From contig OZ176052.1 in NCBI GenBank assembly GCA_964247055.1, forward strand, positions 3,534,001 through 3,598,000: a stretch of DNA of 64,000 nucleotides. Direction: 5' to 3'. Positions 23,201 to 34,100 of this stretch are shown here, in pieces (position 1 is the first letter of the stretch; each line of letters starts with the position of its first letter). A program made the translations under genes and the position numbers. The notes beneath the pieces are model-generated. The model made no database searches and was not told the origin of the DNA. It saw only the letters and a program-made list of their open reading frames with translations. This DNA comes from Paragordius varius (lineage: Eukaryota > Nematomorpha).

Positions 23201-26200
23201 TGGAGGATAGAAAATGATGTATATATAACAAATTATTTAAAGGTTTTAAATAGGAATAATCTCATACACATCTTAGTGAACTAAGCTTCTTTAAAAAATA
23301 TATTTGGAACACACATTTAAAATATAAATTTTTTTAGTAGGTATGCAATTGATTTAACTAATATCTTAGATTTATTTGCTGTCAGGGAAATGCGATGGTC
23401 TGTATAATATTTTGATTAAGCGTAATATTTATGGTTCATTCCTTAAATGTCCGCCAATTTTCACCCTTCATTTTGAAAACGCCATTTTTTATTACATCCT
23501 GATTTCCATCCAAACATGCAAAACGAGAGAGCCAGAGATTTGTTAATAAACGTTTTAGAAAAGTTTGAAGAATTTATATTTCATAGATACCCTATATTGT
23601 ATTCCAAAAGAAAACAATCCCATCCGAGTTAAAGAAAATTGGGATAAGCTTTATTTAGAAGTGAAAAAAGAATTGGATTATGACATATCACTAAACCAAA
23701 TTATCAAAATGTATAATAATATCAAGTCACTTTAAAGAAGAAATCAGGATAATTCAATGAAACAGACACAAATTCCCCTAAGTTTTTTGCATATGAAAAT
23801 AATTAATCTCGCTGCTAAGAGAGATTCCAAAAACCAAAGAAGCTGTCAATGCAACAAATCGCTCAAATTTTGTAACAATTAGGTTTCTACAAATAATGAG
23901 ATTTTTAAACTTTTAATTTTAAGTGATACCACAATTAATCTCATATTAGCGAATCAATCGGTCGCAAGTGCTACAAATAATTTTCAGTAATCTTTATTTA
24001 ATTAATCCGTAGATTATAATCAAAAAGGATAATAGCCAGGCGCTTATTCTAGTAGCGAGTATAATTTTTTTCATAAACTAAGAGCTTCGGACTATTAAGA
24101 TTTCCTGTTTTATGAGAGTTTTGAATTATCTTCTTTAGGGTGTACTTGATATTATTATACATTTTGATAATTTGGTTTAGTGATATGTCATAATCCAATT
24201 CTTTTTTCACTTTCTAATAAAGCCTATCCCAATTTTCTTTAACTCGGATGGGATTGTTTTCTTTTTGGAATACAATATAGGGTATCTATGAAATATAAAT
24301 TCTTCAAACTTTTCTAAAACGTTTATTAACAAATCTCTGGCTCTCTCGTTTTGCATGTTTGGATGGAAATCAGGATGTAATAAAAAATGGCGTTTTCAAA
24401 ATGAAGGGTGAAAATTGGCGGACATTTAAGGAATGAACCATAAATATTACGCTTAATCAAAATATTATACAGACCATCGCATTTCCCTGACAGCAAATAA
24501 ACCTCAGATATTAGTTAAATCAATTGCATACCTACAAAAAAAATTTATATTTTAAATGTGTGTTCCAAATATATTTTTTAAAGAAGCTTAGTTCACTTAG
24601 ATGTGTATGAGATTATTCCTATTTCTAAAACCTTTAAATAATTTGTTATATATACATCATTTTCTATCCTCCAGTTTAAAGAATTTAAAAACTTGGTAGA
24701 TTTTTTTATTTCACAAAGTATGCAAATATTTCGATTTCCATGACTCAAAAAAATTTAAAAAATTAGTTCAATAAAATGTGTACATATTTCTTCTAGAAAA
24801 CTTTGGATTTTGCATGCATGTTTTAAGATTTATCCATTTTTAACAGGGGTTATGTAAACCTCTTTTAGTGTCGTAAGATTGAAGCAACATTACTCAAACC
24901 TATATATTATTTGTTAAATATACGTTAGTTTATATCCTCCAATTTACAGAATTCGAAAATTCACAATATTATTAAAGTTATGCCACTTAAAATACATAAG
25001 TCTACTAGGAGCAGACTTATGATGAATGAATGATATTTATTCAAAATATGTAAGCATAAGGACGTAAGCATAAGGATTTAAGCATAATAAGTAATACTCA
25101 CCCGAACATGGGTCATTGACTTTTTATGCGTTTCTAAGTTTTCAACAAAATGAACACTAACGCATATAAATATATAAGTGTAAATTAAATTTAATTTATT
25201 CACCTTATTATTTGACACCCCGCTATACATAACCTTCAAATTTTATGTTAGGAAATGTTGGATCTTGAAGAGAGATTAGCCAAAGGTGGTTTGGGAGGTG
25301 TCGAAAATTTGAAAGATTTTGAGGACAAATTGAATCTTACCATTGAAATATCCAAATTAGTATAATATTTTTTTTCTTATATATATTAAATTTCCATTTA
25401 ATAATACTATATATTTTTTTATATTAGGGTGAATGTTTATACCAAATCTATGAAACGATATATCCCAAATTTTTAAAAAATAAATTTGCAGCTGCGCCAA
25501 AAGTTATGGAAAAAAGTAATTGAATCTTTTTTGTTTCGTACAAATATACGTTAAATTTTAACTAAAAATGAAAATGCAGAGGGTATTTTACCTTTAAGGG
25601 AGTTTTTTTAATAATGTAAAAATAAAAGTTTATAGTTATAATGAAAACAATTAAATGTAAAATCAAGGTTGTGTTTTTATTTTAAACTAGTTTTAATCAA
25701 CTTTAAGAAAATATTTCCATTGTGGTATATTATAAGGTGCCCTTTCTTATGCGACTAAATCCGATTGGATACGTATGGTGAAAAATCCTAGCACTCTTTC
25801 TCAATTGTGGGTCATGATGGAAGTCCTTGATTTGAGTATATGTTGGGAACGTTCGGCAGAAAAAGCAGTAATTGCTAAATAAAAAAATTTAAAGTTGACA
25901 AATATTATTGTATTGAAATAAGTTATTTGGGGTCAAAGAGTCTTAACTATAAAAATTCAAATTATAAAGGAAACTATTTTAAAAAGGCAACCATACTTAT
26001 TTCACCTTGATTTTTTTATAACCCGTTTTGGGTTGCGAAATAAGGAGAAGGGAAATAGGTATATACACTTAAAATTAGAAGACTATTTTTTCGAAAATAA
26101 TATTTTCCTTTTAATTTTTACGTTTTGTCATTCTAATTTTAGCGTCTACTGTAATATATTTATTAATACTAGAATATTAATTCCACTAAAAAATTTGTTT

Positions 26201-26416
26201 TTAAAATTTTCTCAGAATTGTAAGGTTTGTCGACGCAAAGAAACGGCCAATAGACCACTCATCATATGTGATAATTGCGATAAAGCTTTTCATTTGGATT
26301 GCCTTAAACCGGCCCTCAAACATATCCCTGAAGGTGAATGGTTATGTCCATTTTGTCGGGTATATTTTACACTATTTTATACCCTTATACAATAATGCAA
26401 AAGGGTTATTTAATGA

Positions 26417-26452
<36 letters not shown>

Positions 26453-28249
26453 ATATTTAACAAATATAGCCACTGGTACCACGTAACGTTAAATCAACGG
26501 TCACCTCAAGCAAACAACAAAATATGTCATCATCTTATGACAATAATATGGTATTTTAAATAAAAATTTATTTCATCATTCTTAGCATTTTACTATCTGA
26601 AATTCTTTGCAGATCGTGAATAAAATATAACTTTCATTATGATAAATAAAGTATAGGAAAAAATAAAATAAAACGAGTTAACGTAATATATGTTAAAAAT
26701 ATTGAAACATAAATTTTATCTGTAAAAATATCTTTACATCTATATTTTATAATATAGCACGAAAACTCTTATAATTCGGATCAAGAATTGCCGTCTTCCA
26801 TATTTAGCGATAATGAAAGTGGAATCGACTCTTTGCACACGGCTGAACTATCGCCTGAGCATAAATCGTATGAAATTTGTTAAAATTATGAAAACATTGA
26901 ATTTTCAAATTTCGACTTCGAGTGACTTAATGATACTCCTCAAACAATTTCAAATGATTTTTTTGGCCATAATTTTGATGATTTGATTTAGCTTTTATCG
27001 ATATATTTTTATTATTAAAACAATTTTTAAATCATAGTCGAAACAAAATGCCAAAAGGCATATCACATCAGGGACACTCATCTATTACACCACATACAAA
27101 ATTACCACAAGCTATACAACATGGATCTTCATCTCTAAATACAAATTCTCAAACCGTTAATTCACTTCCCCCAATGGTTTGTAAAGTTTGTAAAAACAAA
27201 CCAACCCGTAATAATTTGTTTAACATTTTCCTGCATGATACAACAAAAAGTCACTCTGACTCTAACAACACAATAAATGATTTAAGAGCGAAAACACAGT
27301 CGAAATTGGCCATTGGATTAACAGTAAAAATTAAAATTATAAAGACAAACGTAAAACCTACTATACAGGATTTAATATTTTTCGATTCATGATATTATCT
27401 TTACAACATTACTTAATGACTACGATTGTGAAACATGATTTCACAACGATATGTTAAACCAAGAAAATCGTTATAAATATGGTTGTCCCTATGAATATTT
27501 GCATATTACTTTGTATGTTTTTTATTCTTTGAAATTTAAATTTTTCCTGTAATAAAACTTTTGCTGTATGTATCACAGGAAGAAACCAAAAATGATACTG
27601 AGGAAGACTTTCTCACTGCCTCTGCTAATTTGGGTGAACTTATTTTGTGTGCCAAATGTTCCAAATATTATCACATGAAATGCCATATTCCAACGCTCAG
27701 ATACCCACCTAGGTTAATTTTATTCCATCTATTAAATATAATTTTGTTTTACCGTTGATAAGTTTGATAATGTGTCAAAATTGAAATGTAAAGTTAAAGT
27801 TGTTCAATGACTGCAATGTAAAACGTATATTACCTAAATAGTATGAAATACTTTATTTGAATTTACCCAATACGAATATTGTTAATTATGGAGTTAAAAG
27901 TTTTGAATCTCAATTTTAACAACCATCTTCGTGTTGACTATATTTAAAAATTAAAGGATCCGAGAATATAATTTATTTTTTATATTACGGCCCTTTCTCT
28001 GATTTTTATTTGTAATTTTTAAAAGTTATTTTATTGAAAAATTGTTTACCTTTTACTTATAGGACCGGCTGGAAATGTTCAAAATGTCTTGGAGTCAAAT
28101 TACCTGTATATAAAAGCTGTAAGTTTTGTTCAAGTTTATTTTTTTTGAATTTGATTTTTTCATAATATAAAAATTTTATTTTTTATGATTTAGCATCCAT
28201 AAGCACTTCAATGAAACTCAAGAAAAAAAAGAAAAGGCGACGTCATTAA
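10665..28249 (+). CDS. BAZ1B: BAZ1B/WSTF-type ISWI remodeller subunit, 31 exons, complete
   Basis: Non-catalytic partner of ISWI (WICH/ACF-type chromatin remodelling, nucleus). Exons: 10665-10780, 10816-10988, 11032-11110, 11138-11177, 11202-11257, 11543-11696, 12025-12106, 12246-12350, 12872-13396, 14919-15167, 15542-15882, 16341-16417, 16819-17109, 17526-17610, 18159-18543, 18871-19607, 20130-20255, 20730-21063, 21265-21398, 21601-21761, 22210-22654, 25252-25359, 25428-25515, 25737-25867, 26216-26359, 26470-26550, 26758-26867, 27038-27323, 27579-27712, 28063-28118, 28194-28249. All are GT-AG and phase-consistent, giving 5889 nt and about 1962 residues, against roughly 1480-1560 in human BAZ1B/BAZ1A. 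Order: WAC, DDT, WHIM1-3, PHD, second [17 protein letters not shown] and [16 protein letters not shown] favour BAZ1B over BAZ1A. Asn/Thr-rich insertions explain the extra length. There is no bromodomain before the stop. Start: the first ATG, giving [10 protein letters not shown] as in WAC proteins. Confidence 0.9.
11543..13396 (+). CDS. BAZ1B: BAZ1B exons 6-9: post-WAC linker
   Basis: Residues about 155-443. Exon 6 gives [13 protein letters not shown] and [12 protein letters not shown], which parallels the SNVPADSLIR block and W-V motif that follow the WAC domain in vertebrate WSTF. Exons 7 and 8 carry [10 protein letters not shown] and [18 protein letters not shown]. Exon 9 is a 175-residue Asn/Ser/Thr-rich low-complexity stretch. 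The linker is far less conserved than the domains, and its assignment rests on splice phase and open frame. Confidence 0.75.
14919..17610 (+). CDS. BAZ1B: BAZ1B exons 10-14: basic linker and helical segment
   Basis: Residues about 443-791. Exons 10-12 are Lys/Gln/Asn-rich, with clusters such as [20 protein letters not shown] basic stretches and an acidic DDIDDDED run. Exons 13-14 give [31 protein letters not shown] and [20 protein letters not shown], the helical block preceding DDT in BAZ1B. A tempting AT-AC intron reading at exon 10/11 was excluded; a standard acceptor at 15541 keeps phase. Confidence 0.75.
16131..16305. mobile_element. Palindromic MITE, family A, in BAZ1B intron 11
   Basis: TA-flanked copy of the 5731-5889 element (starts CAATATGCATTTCAAT, ends AAAATGTATACTG), more degenerate. 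Confidence 0.7.
18159..20255 (+). CDS. BAZ1B: BAZ1B exons 15-17: DDT region with insertions
   Basis: Residues about 791-1207. The helical DDT core is seen as [43 protein letters not shown] and [23 protein letters not shown] is the ISWI-binding platform in this family. It is interrupted by long Asn/Ser/Glu-rich insertions (residues about 810-860 and 950-1130), making it much longer than the usual 60-residue domain. The intron between exons 16 and 17 holds a palindromic MITE at 19748-20039. Confidence 0.75.
19748..20039. mobile_element. Palindromic MITE, family B, in BAZ1B intron 16
   Basis: Inverted repeat beginning CAGTAAAAATTGTAATAATA and ending in the complementary GAAATTATATGGACAAAATG-type arm and CACTG, flanked by TA. 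The arms contain a RAYGG(A/T)CAAAACG-TAAAAATAT core and an AAAGACAACCATACTTTTT block. Other copies: 25946-26151, 40490-41273 and 53922-54202. Confidence 0.75.
20730..22654 (+). CDS. BAZ1B: BAZ1B exons 18-21: WHIM1 and WHIM2 region
   Basis: Residues about 1207-1565. WHIM1: [21 protein letters not shown] charged helix follows ([20 protein letters not shown]). WHIM2: the diagnostic [18 protein letters not shown] and [10 protein letters not shown], then [19 protein letters not shown] and [23 protein letters not shown] motifs contact linker DNA and ISWI. The last exon ends GVT-free at a gtaaca donor, and the next intron (22655-25251) is the largest in the gene because of the foldback element. Confidence 0.85.
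23516..23737 (+). pseudogene. Myb/SANT-like DNA-binding fragment in left arm
   Basis: From the ATG at 23516 the frame reads [20 protein letters not shown]. In a second frame it continues [20 protein letters not shown] and [20 protein letters not shown]. The pattern W-x(10)-L/I-x(5)-Q-x(4)-YNNIK resembles the Myb/SANT-like (MADF-like) proteins of some DNA transposons. It is frameshifted; whether it was ever a whole protein is not visible. Confidence 0.5.
24140..24356 (-). pseudogene. Mirror copy of the Myb/SANT-like fragment in right arm
   Basis: Reverse complement of the left-arm fragment with a few substitutions, starting from the complementary ATG at 24356. Confidence 0.5.
25252..25867 (+). 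CDS. BAZ1B: BAZ1B exons 22-24: WHIM3 region
   Basis: Residues about 1565-1674. [60 protein letters not shown] and SAEKA align in order with human BAZ1B up to the SAENARCKVC start of the PHD finger. These are the best matches in the gene apart from the PHD finger. Confidence 0.88.
25946..26151. mobile_element. MITE, family B, degenerate, in BAZ1B intron 24
   Basis: Has GGCAACCATACTTATTT and TTTTTACGTTTTGTCATTCT near its two ends and a CTACTG-TA right terminus like 19748-20039. The left end is approximate. Confidence 0.55.
26216..26867 (+). CDS. BAZ1B: BAZ1B exons 25-27: first PHD finger and Ser-rich tail
   Basis: Exon 25 encodes a complete C4HC3 PHD finger: [34 protein letters not shown] (residues about 1674-1722). 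It is nearly the vertebrate BAZ1B finger, which reads the histone H3 tail. Exons 26 and 27 are Ser/Asn-rich linker ([33 protein letters not shown]). Confidence 0.9.
26426..26450. repeat. (TA)n microsatellite
   Basis: Alternating TA run in BAZ1B intron 25. Further runs are at 12778-12794 and 39559-39585. Confidence 0.9.
27038..28249 (+). CDS. BAZ1B: BAZ1B exons 28-31: second, split PHD-like finger and basic C-terminus
   Basis: The ligand pairs are VCKVC (exon 28), LCAKC and YYHMKC (exon 29) and WKCSKCL (exon 30). Together they give C4HC3 spacing except for an unusually long first loop of about 60 residues carried by the end of exon 28 and the start of exon 29. The protein ends [10 protein letters not shown]. 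Vertebrate BAZ1B has one PHD plus a bromodomain, while insect Acf1 has two PHDs plus a bromodomain. Here the stop follows the second finger directly. Confidence 0.75.
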
Positions 28250-28311
28250 TTTCATTTTTTCAATTATTAATTCGTCTCTGTTTTGTGTTGAGACAATCCT
28301 TATTAATGTTC

Positions 28312-28317
28312 AATAAA
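28312..28317 (+). terminator. BAZ1B polyadenylation signal AATAAA
   Basis: AATAAA lies 63 bases past the stop, followed by a T-rich stretch. Confidence 0.6.
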
Positions 28318-28698
28318 CGTTTTTTATTATTATGATAATTATGATTTCAATATAGTAAATTTATTCATTATTTTATGAATGGGATTTTGTGTTTGACATA
28401 TTTTGATCCCTTATATACCCTGTAAATATATAAATATAACTAAACAACCAATAAATTACTTATATTATATTTATATTTGAACTGAGATCTATCATAACTC
28501 AATGTATGATATAGATGATCTTTGGAAATAATTATATGTTTATACAAATAAATAACCATGATTTTTGCAAAAGGTTAAGTTTATATGGATCATTTAGTTT
28601 AATTTATTTTATATGCGGTATTTTAAACAACCGTATTGATGTTTATCCGTTCCTGTCATTGAATCGTAAAAAAGCCAGGATCATTTTATATTAATTTA

Positions 28699-29290
28699 CT
28701 AGCGTAAATCTCGTGCTGCTACGCAGCCCGAGGAAGTCCTTCGGACTTCTGGGGGGAGGGCTATTTGAAATAAGGGACAATAAAATGATCCACATATGTG
28801 GATTATTTCGAAACATTATTTAATAGATATGAATTTATAGGAATTTTAAAACGGAGCATTCATACTAATATATTGTTTAATTGGGGGAAAACAGATTTAA
28901 AAAAATATTTTTGTGGACTTTGTTTTTGTTAAAAATGGTATTTTACGAGGGGAGCGGGTAAAAAGAGGGACTAAATCAAAAAAGCGAGACGACTATGTTC
29001 GGCGCAATCGAAAATAAGTATATAAAAATCATATTGAAATTGAATGATCCAACACGTTCTCCAGAAAATTGTTTCAAAGACACGATTTTTGTGGACTTCT
29101 GTTTTCAAAAAAAAATCGTTTTTTACACGGGGTGGGCCCGAATTGGGGACCTATTTCAAAAAAGGGCGAAGCTATTGTCGGGACATTTATTAATGATTAT
29201 ATTTTTTCGATATTTGGATTTGATTGGGTTTACCGGTTTTCCGGTATCAGATCACAAAGCCAGCATTTTCCATTTTTATAAATATATAGA
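28699..29290 (-). mobile_element. Non-autonomous Helitron, complete ends
   Basis: On the minus strand it starts A|TCTATATATTTATAAAAATG and ends with the hairpin GCTGC-GTA-GCAGC, then CACGAGATTTACGCTAG|T. An AGTCC-GAA-GGACT hairpin lies just before. The short frames within it are repeat-derived and not genes. Confidence 0.85.
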
Positions 29291-29482
29291 TGCTTTAAAA
29301 AAATGCATTTTTAGTGAGTACAATTTTATTCGTAGTATTGTTATCTAAAAAATTTTATGGGAATTGAATCAAATAGAGTTTCATTTTTTTCAAACAAATG
29401 GTGCCGATTATGGTCCCAGTTTTCATAATCACATTTGTTATAACTGAACGTCTGCTGCAATTAATTACATATCTATAATATA

Positions 29483-29738
29483 TAATTTACACTTCAAATT
29501 TACCCTTGAACAATTTTAATTCACCTAAGATATATTATTTTTTATAAAGATTAAAAATTACCTATATTTTTTGTATATTTAAAAAAATTAAATTTTTAAA
29601 ATAAAAATAATACTGAAAAATTAATAAACTAAGCCATAAAGATATATTTCATATTACTGATGAGTTATATTAGCCCGTAAATAATAATTTTTTAGAGTGA
29701 ATTTAAATTGATAAAGGGTGAATTCGAATTGTAAATGG
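29483..29738. mobile_element. Palindromic MITE, CCATTTACA family
   Basis: Inverted ends (ATAATTTACACTTCAAATT and GAATTCGAATTGTAAATGG) flanked by TATA; the interior is AT-rich. Sister copies are at 52614-52899, about 54800-55015 and a fragment at 120-185. Confidence 0.7.
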
Positions 29739-30289
29739 TATAAATAAAACTTTTACGAGCTATAGTGTACAACACAAATTTAAATCCGGGTTAATTTTTG
29801 GGTTTTTATTTATTTTTTGCCCAATTTTTGGATTATATAGTTTCTAAAAATCGTAACATTTTAATAATTCATAATATATTTTAAACATTTTTTAACTTTT
29901 GCAGACTGAACAAAGCCGGTTAAACATCCCTGCTAAACGATATTTTATGCAAATAACATTAATTAAGTGTACATATTATTTTATCAAATCTCCCGCAGGG
30001 GCACATATCAGATTTATAAAAATATTGAAAGCTACACAACGCATTTGCCAAACAAATTAGATCGACGTCTTTAGGATCTTGTACATAATTATTAATGTCC
30101 TTTTTCAAAGTAGTTAGAATCTCATCTGACTCTTAAACGTTGTCCTCAATAATTATAAGCAATAAAATATTAAGTTGTTAATTTAATTTTCTCATAGAGG
30201 GATGTATTTAAGATAAACTGTCGCCAGCTACGAACAAAATGTTAATTGATTTTGCAATTAAATTTTATTTATGATTAATTTGTAACGTT

Positions 30290-30735
30290 TAACCAAACTT
30301 GCCATCCCGAAGGCGATGATATACCCCGTGGCAATTTATGGGTCCGAATCATGGATATGCAAATCTATTGACAAAGCCGCATAAACTCTTTTCAAATGTG
30401 GTCCTTTCAGAAAATATTGAGAATCTCCTGGAAAGCCCACATCTCCGATTCTTATGTCCTCAACCTCATCAAACCCGAATTTTTACTTTACGATTTAATA
30501 ATCTTACAGCTAAAATATCTGGGTCATATCCTGCGATCCGACTCGCTAGAAAAAAGCATACTCTTTGGGTTGGTAGATGGCACCCGCAGAAGGGGTCGAC
30601 CCAAAAAGCGGTGGATCGATGTGCTCAAATCAATAACAAATCTAACCTTTCATCAACTGTTGAGAGTAACACAGGATCGCCTAAAATGGAGAACACTAAT
30701 CTATGAGAAAGCCAGAGTCAGTATATGACTAGCTT
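30290..30735 (+). mobile_element. LINE 3' fragment (RT C-terminus)
   Basis: Encodes, in more than one frame, YPVAIYGSESWICKSIDKA, KYIRISWKAHISDS, LQLKYLGHILRSDSLEKSIL, GTRRRGRPKKRWIDVLK and LLRVTQDRLKWRTL. This is the thumb and C-terminal end of a jockey/RTE/CR1-like LINE polyprotein, different from the copy in CTU1. It ends in a short (CA)n tract, is 5'-truncated and is interrupted by at least one frameshift. Confidence 0.85.
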
Positions 30736-30868
30736 ATAACACACACACACAATATGGAATATATACATTTTCATGTATGGACATTCTATTTATAATTATT
30801 AAATAAAGACACCACATTGTATAATTTACCTATATATATGAGCATGTTGTGACCATGATAATTGGTTA

Positions 30869-31124
30869 ATGATTTATTTAATTTTTATTTTTGAATTCTG
30901 GTTGTCGCATTACTATAAAAATGGTTTTTGTTATCAATTACAAAATGTAACTACTTTAACATTTCCAACAATATATATTATGAAACATTTGACTTCAAAA
31001 GTATGGACGCCCATCCACCAAAATACCATGCAAGATGTTTGTATTGATTCTGATGAGAATGTTTTAATCGATTTAAAAGCATTTTTTCTTATCAAAAAAT
31101 TGGTGATAATTCAGTTTGCACAAG
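30869..31124 (+). CDS. Receptor exon 1: signal peptide and start of galactose-binding domain 1
   Basis: MIYLIFIFEFWLSHYY is a plausible signal peptide, followed by NVTTLTF and VCIDSDENVLIDLKAFFLIK. The latter is the strand pattern (C-x(6)-VxIDLK-x-(F/Y)-xIxK) of F5/8-type and fucolectin-like domains. The exon ends at phase 1 (CAA G|gtatta). Its promoter would lie right after the LINE fragment. An upstream non-coding exon is possible. Confidence 0.65.
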
Positions 31125-34100
31125 GTATTATTTATTATTTTTGCCACAATAAATATATGCAAAAGATTTTAAATGCAATTATAACCTTTAATCTCGAATG
31201 TTGTAACTAGCAGATATAATAGATAATTCATTATAATTATTAACATCTTTATTAATGAATTTGATTATTGGAATATTTATTCTTGAATAACTACATTTTC
31301 GGTGTACCTTTTTTAAAATAGCGATATTGTGTTAATCTGACTATATATGTTGATTTCGATCGTTTACAATACAAAAATATTTGATTCCAACATTGATTTT
31401 ATTAAAATGATAAATTTAAACTTTTAAATGGTAATACTGAGAGTAAATATAAACATTGCTGAATAATATTTTTAAAATTAACAAAAGTACGTAATGACGA
31501 TTTTTTTTCGTAAGTTGTGGGTTCGTCAAATATCGTCAAGTAAATTGAATAATCAAATAAAAAACAATTGAATATTTTACATTTTTATTACCTGCCATTA
31601 ACATTATAAATTAGTATCAGTATCAGTATCAGTATCAGATTTTGAGAGCGCGCGAACAGATGCCTGGAAGCTAAAAGGTTAAGAGCTGCATTATAAAAAC
31701 TTGGCTGAACTGAGTTGAATTGAATCAACGGTAACACCTCTGTGCACCAATTAGCAAGTGATGCCTAGGGTTGTGCTGACCAAGTCATGACCCGGTTAAT
31801 TGACCGAGTCATGACCAGGTCAGTGACTATTTATTTTTTGACCATGGTCATTTAAAAAACAGTTGTTTTTTATAAAAATTGCTAGTAATTTTTTTTGGAA
31901 GAAAGATATTAAGATTTTATTTTTTTATATATTTTTCAAAAAATAAAAATTAAATATTTAAATATGCTTATCTAACAATAAATTAATTGTTAAACATGCA
32001 TTCTTATAACATTAGCATTTCATATTCAGTTATTTCGAAAAACAAAACAATCAAGCACTTTGCAAAATAGGCAATTATTCCATATTTGTGAACCAAAATA
32101 AAAAACATTCTATAATAGGATATTTTAATGATGAAAGAAAGTGTAAAACAAACAGGTAAAATTTTATTTAAAATATCCAGTATTAAAAGCTATGCATTTG
32201 AAGATTCAGAAGGCCAAAAACATGTGGCGAAATTTATTTTAAAATAAATTTCTTGATCAAATTTGATTGAACATATCTGTAAATAAATATAAATGTATAC
32301 GAACTTTTTAGAAAAAAACATGACATTAGTGAAACATGTAATTTGAACATTATTTTAACATATCGCATGATACTTAATAAGTAAAAAGTGGTCATGACCA
32401 TGGTCTGACCGGACTTTTTTGAAAAAGCAGTCAAATGCACCCTAGTAATCCCTGTGCTATTTGAAACAAAATTTGGAATAAAAGTATCATTTCTGTGGAC
32501 TAAGTACTAAAGCTCTTAGCTCTTACACACTGTGACTCTAACTTTTTTGCACTGATAGAGTAAAGTGACCAGATAGGCTGTTTTTCGCAGTACAGTACTG
32601 GGTTTTCGAAAAAAACCGCGCCTGTACTGCGCTGACTTTTGTACTGCCTTTTGAAATAATTTTTTTTATAAATATGTTTTAATTACCATTTATTTATACA
32701 AGTTTTGTTTGTGGAATTCGATAGAGTACCCTTAGTTAAAATAAATAAATGGTTTTTTTACTGTAAAAAACTATGGTCTTTAATTTTAATATTTTATTTT
32801 CTGCTCTAATTTTACATGGAGTTGGGTTTTGGACCGGTCAAATCGTTTATGAATGCAGCCATTCGCGAAGTGGCGGAACTATCAATATCAGACTCCAGAT
32901 TTAGGCCAACCTTTCACTCAAGGCTTCCGCAAAAGCGACCTTAAAAATAAACAAAATAAATTAATATTTTAGTAATTTTCTCTTTTGAAAATTCATTTTG
33001 TTTCATATAAGTTTCAGCTAAATTAAATTTATTTGAGTTTACTTTAATTATAATTATCAAACAGAAAATTTTTATATTTCCGCAACATATTATTTTTAAA
33101 ATTCATTATATTTGGTTTCGATATTACCTATTTTCTAGGAATAAAACAACTTTTTTATGCTTTGGGTGGGGGGTATGTTCCTTAATTTTTTGCTTCCCTA
33201 AACTTTAATTTTTAGCCAGTTTTCTTTTCATTCTTTTGTACATAAACAAATTTATAGACCTATTAATTTTGGCACACACACACATAATAATAATTTTTTT
33301 ATTAATTCTTTTCATTTTAATTTTCTTTCCCATGCCTTTTCCTATAAACAAAATATGGACTACAGAAAAAACACAACTCACAATATGAAAGCAATTGTAA
33401 TAGTCAAAAATACAGAAGAAAATTGTGAAGCTTTTTTAGATAAAATTTCGCAAAACCTATAATTATTGGGACAAATACATAAATCTGAAAAACATATATA
33501 ATTTATTATTTATATTATTACTATTATAAAAAAATAATTGTTTATTAATAATTAACGTCATATACCATTGATTGTGTAGACTCAGAACTATTTAAATTAT
33601 TTTTGAATTTTACACTGTAGCAAAGTCGGCATTTGAATAATTTTCTATCCATTCACCTATCTTTTTTTCATCAACGCATAGTTTTACCAGCTCTCATATT
33701 TTTTTCAAAAAAGCTATGGAACAAAACTTTCATAAGATCGTATGTGAATGATTTTATCTGCACGGCAACATCTTATAAAAACCAGATATATTGTTTCTCT
33801 CTATTTTTATTATCATATATTAATAATTATATTGTTTTTGACAATTAGCATTTTTTAAAACAAACATACAATTATAATCTATATATTTATAAAAGTGGAA
33901 AGTAGTGGCTTGATGATCTATTTCCGGGAAACCGGTAGATCCATTCAAATCCAAATGTCGAAAAAATATAATCATTATTGATTCCCCGACAATATTCGCC
34001 CTTTTTTTGAATTAGGCCCCCAGTTCGGGCCTAACCCGTGTAAAACGGTTTTTTTTGAAAACAGAAGTCCACAAAAATCGTGTCTGAGAGAATTTTCTGG

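Larger units (their letters stand above)
22784..25114. mobile_element. 2.3-kb foldback DNA element in BAZ1B intron 21
   Basis: Two arms of about 1 kb (22784-23765 and 24095-25114) are inverted copies of each other, starting GACCCATGTTCGGGT and ending ACCCGAACATGGGTC, around a loop of about 330 bases. The arms include the exact pair AGCATAAGGACGTAAGC-type repeats near their tips. Each arm carries the same short Myb/SANT-like coding stretch, so the gene-bearing half of an element seems to have been duplicated in inverse. No transposase was found and no clear target duplication. Confidence 0.85.
28318..30868. other. Intergenic region BAZ1B to receptor gene
   Basis: Holds a Helitron (28699-29290), a MITE (29483-29738) and a LINE 3' fragment (30290-30735). 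The remaining DNA, including 29750-30290 and the short stretch 30736-30868 that should hold the receptor promoter, shows no recognisable motif beyond AT-rich DNA and a CA microsatellite. Confidence 0.65.

Noticed and set aside
28995-29348. Open frames of 70-117 codons (and similar ones at 36200-37100, 33975-34235, 35636-35824, 37806-37997).
   Set aside because: All are readings of the same Helitron repeat in several frames; none is a gene.
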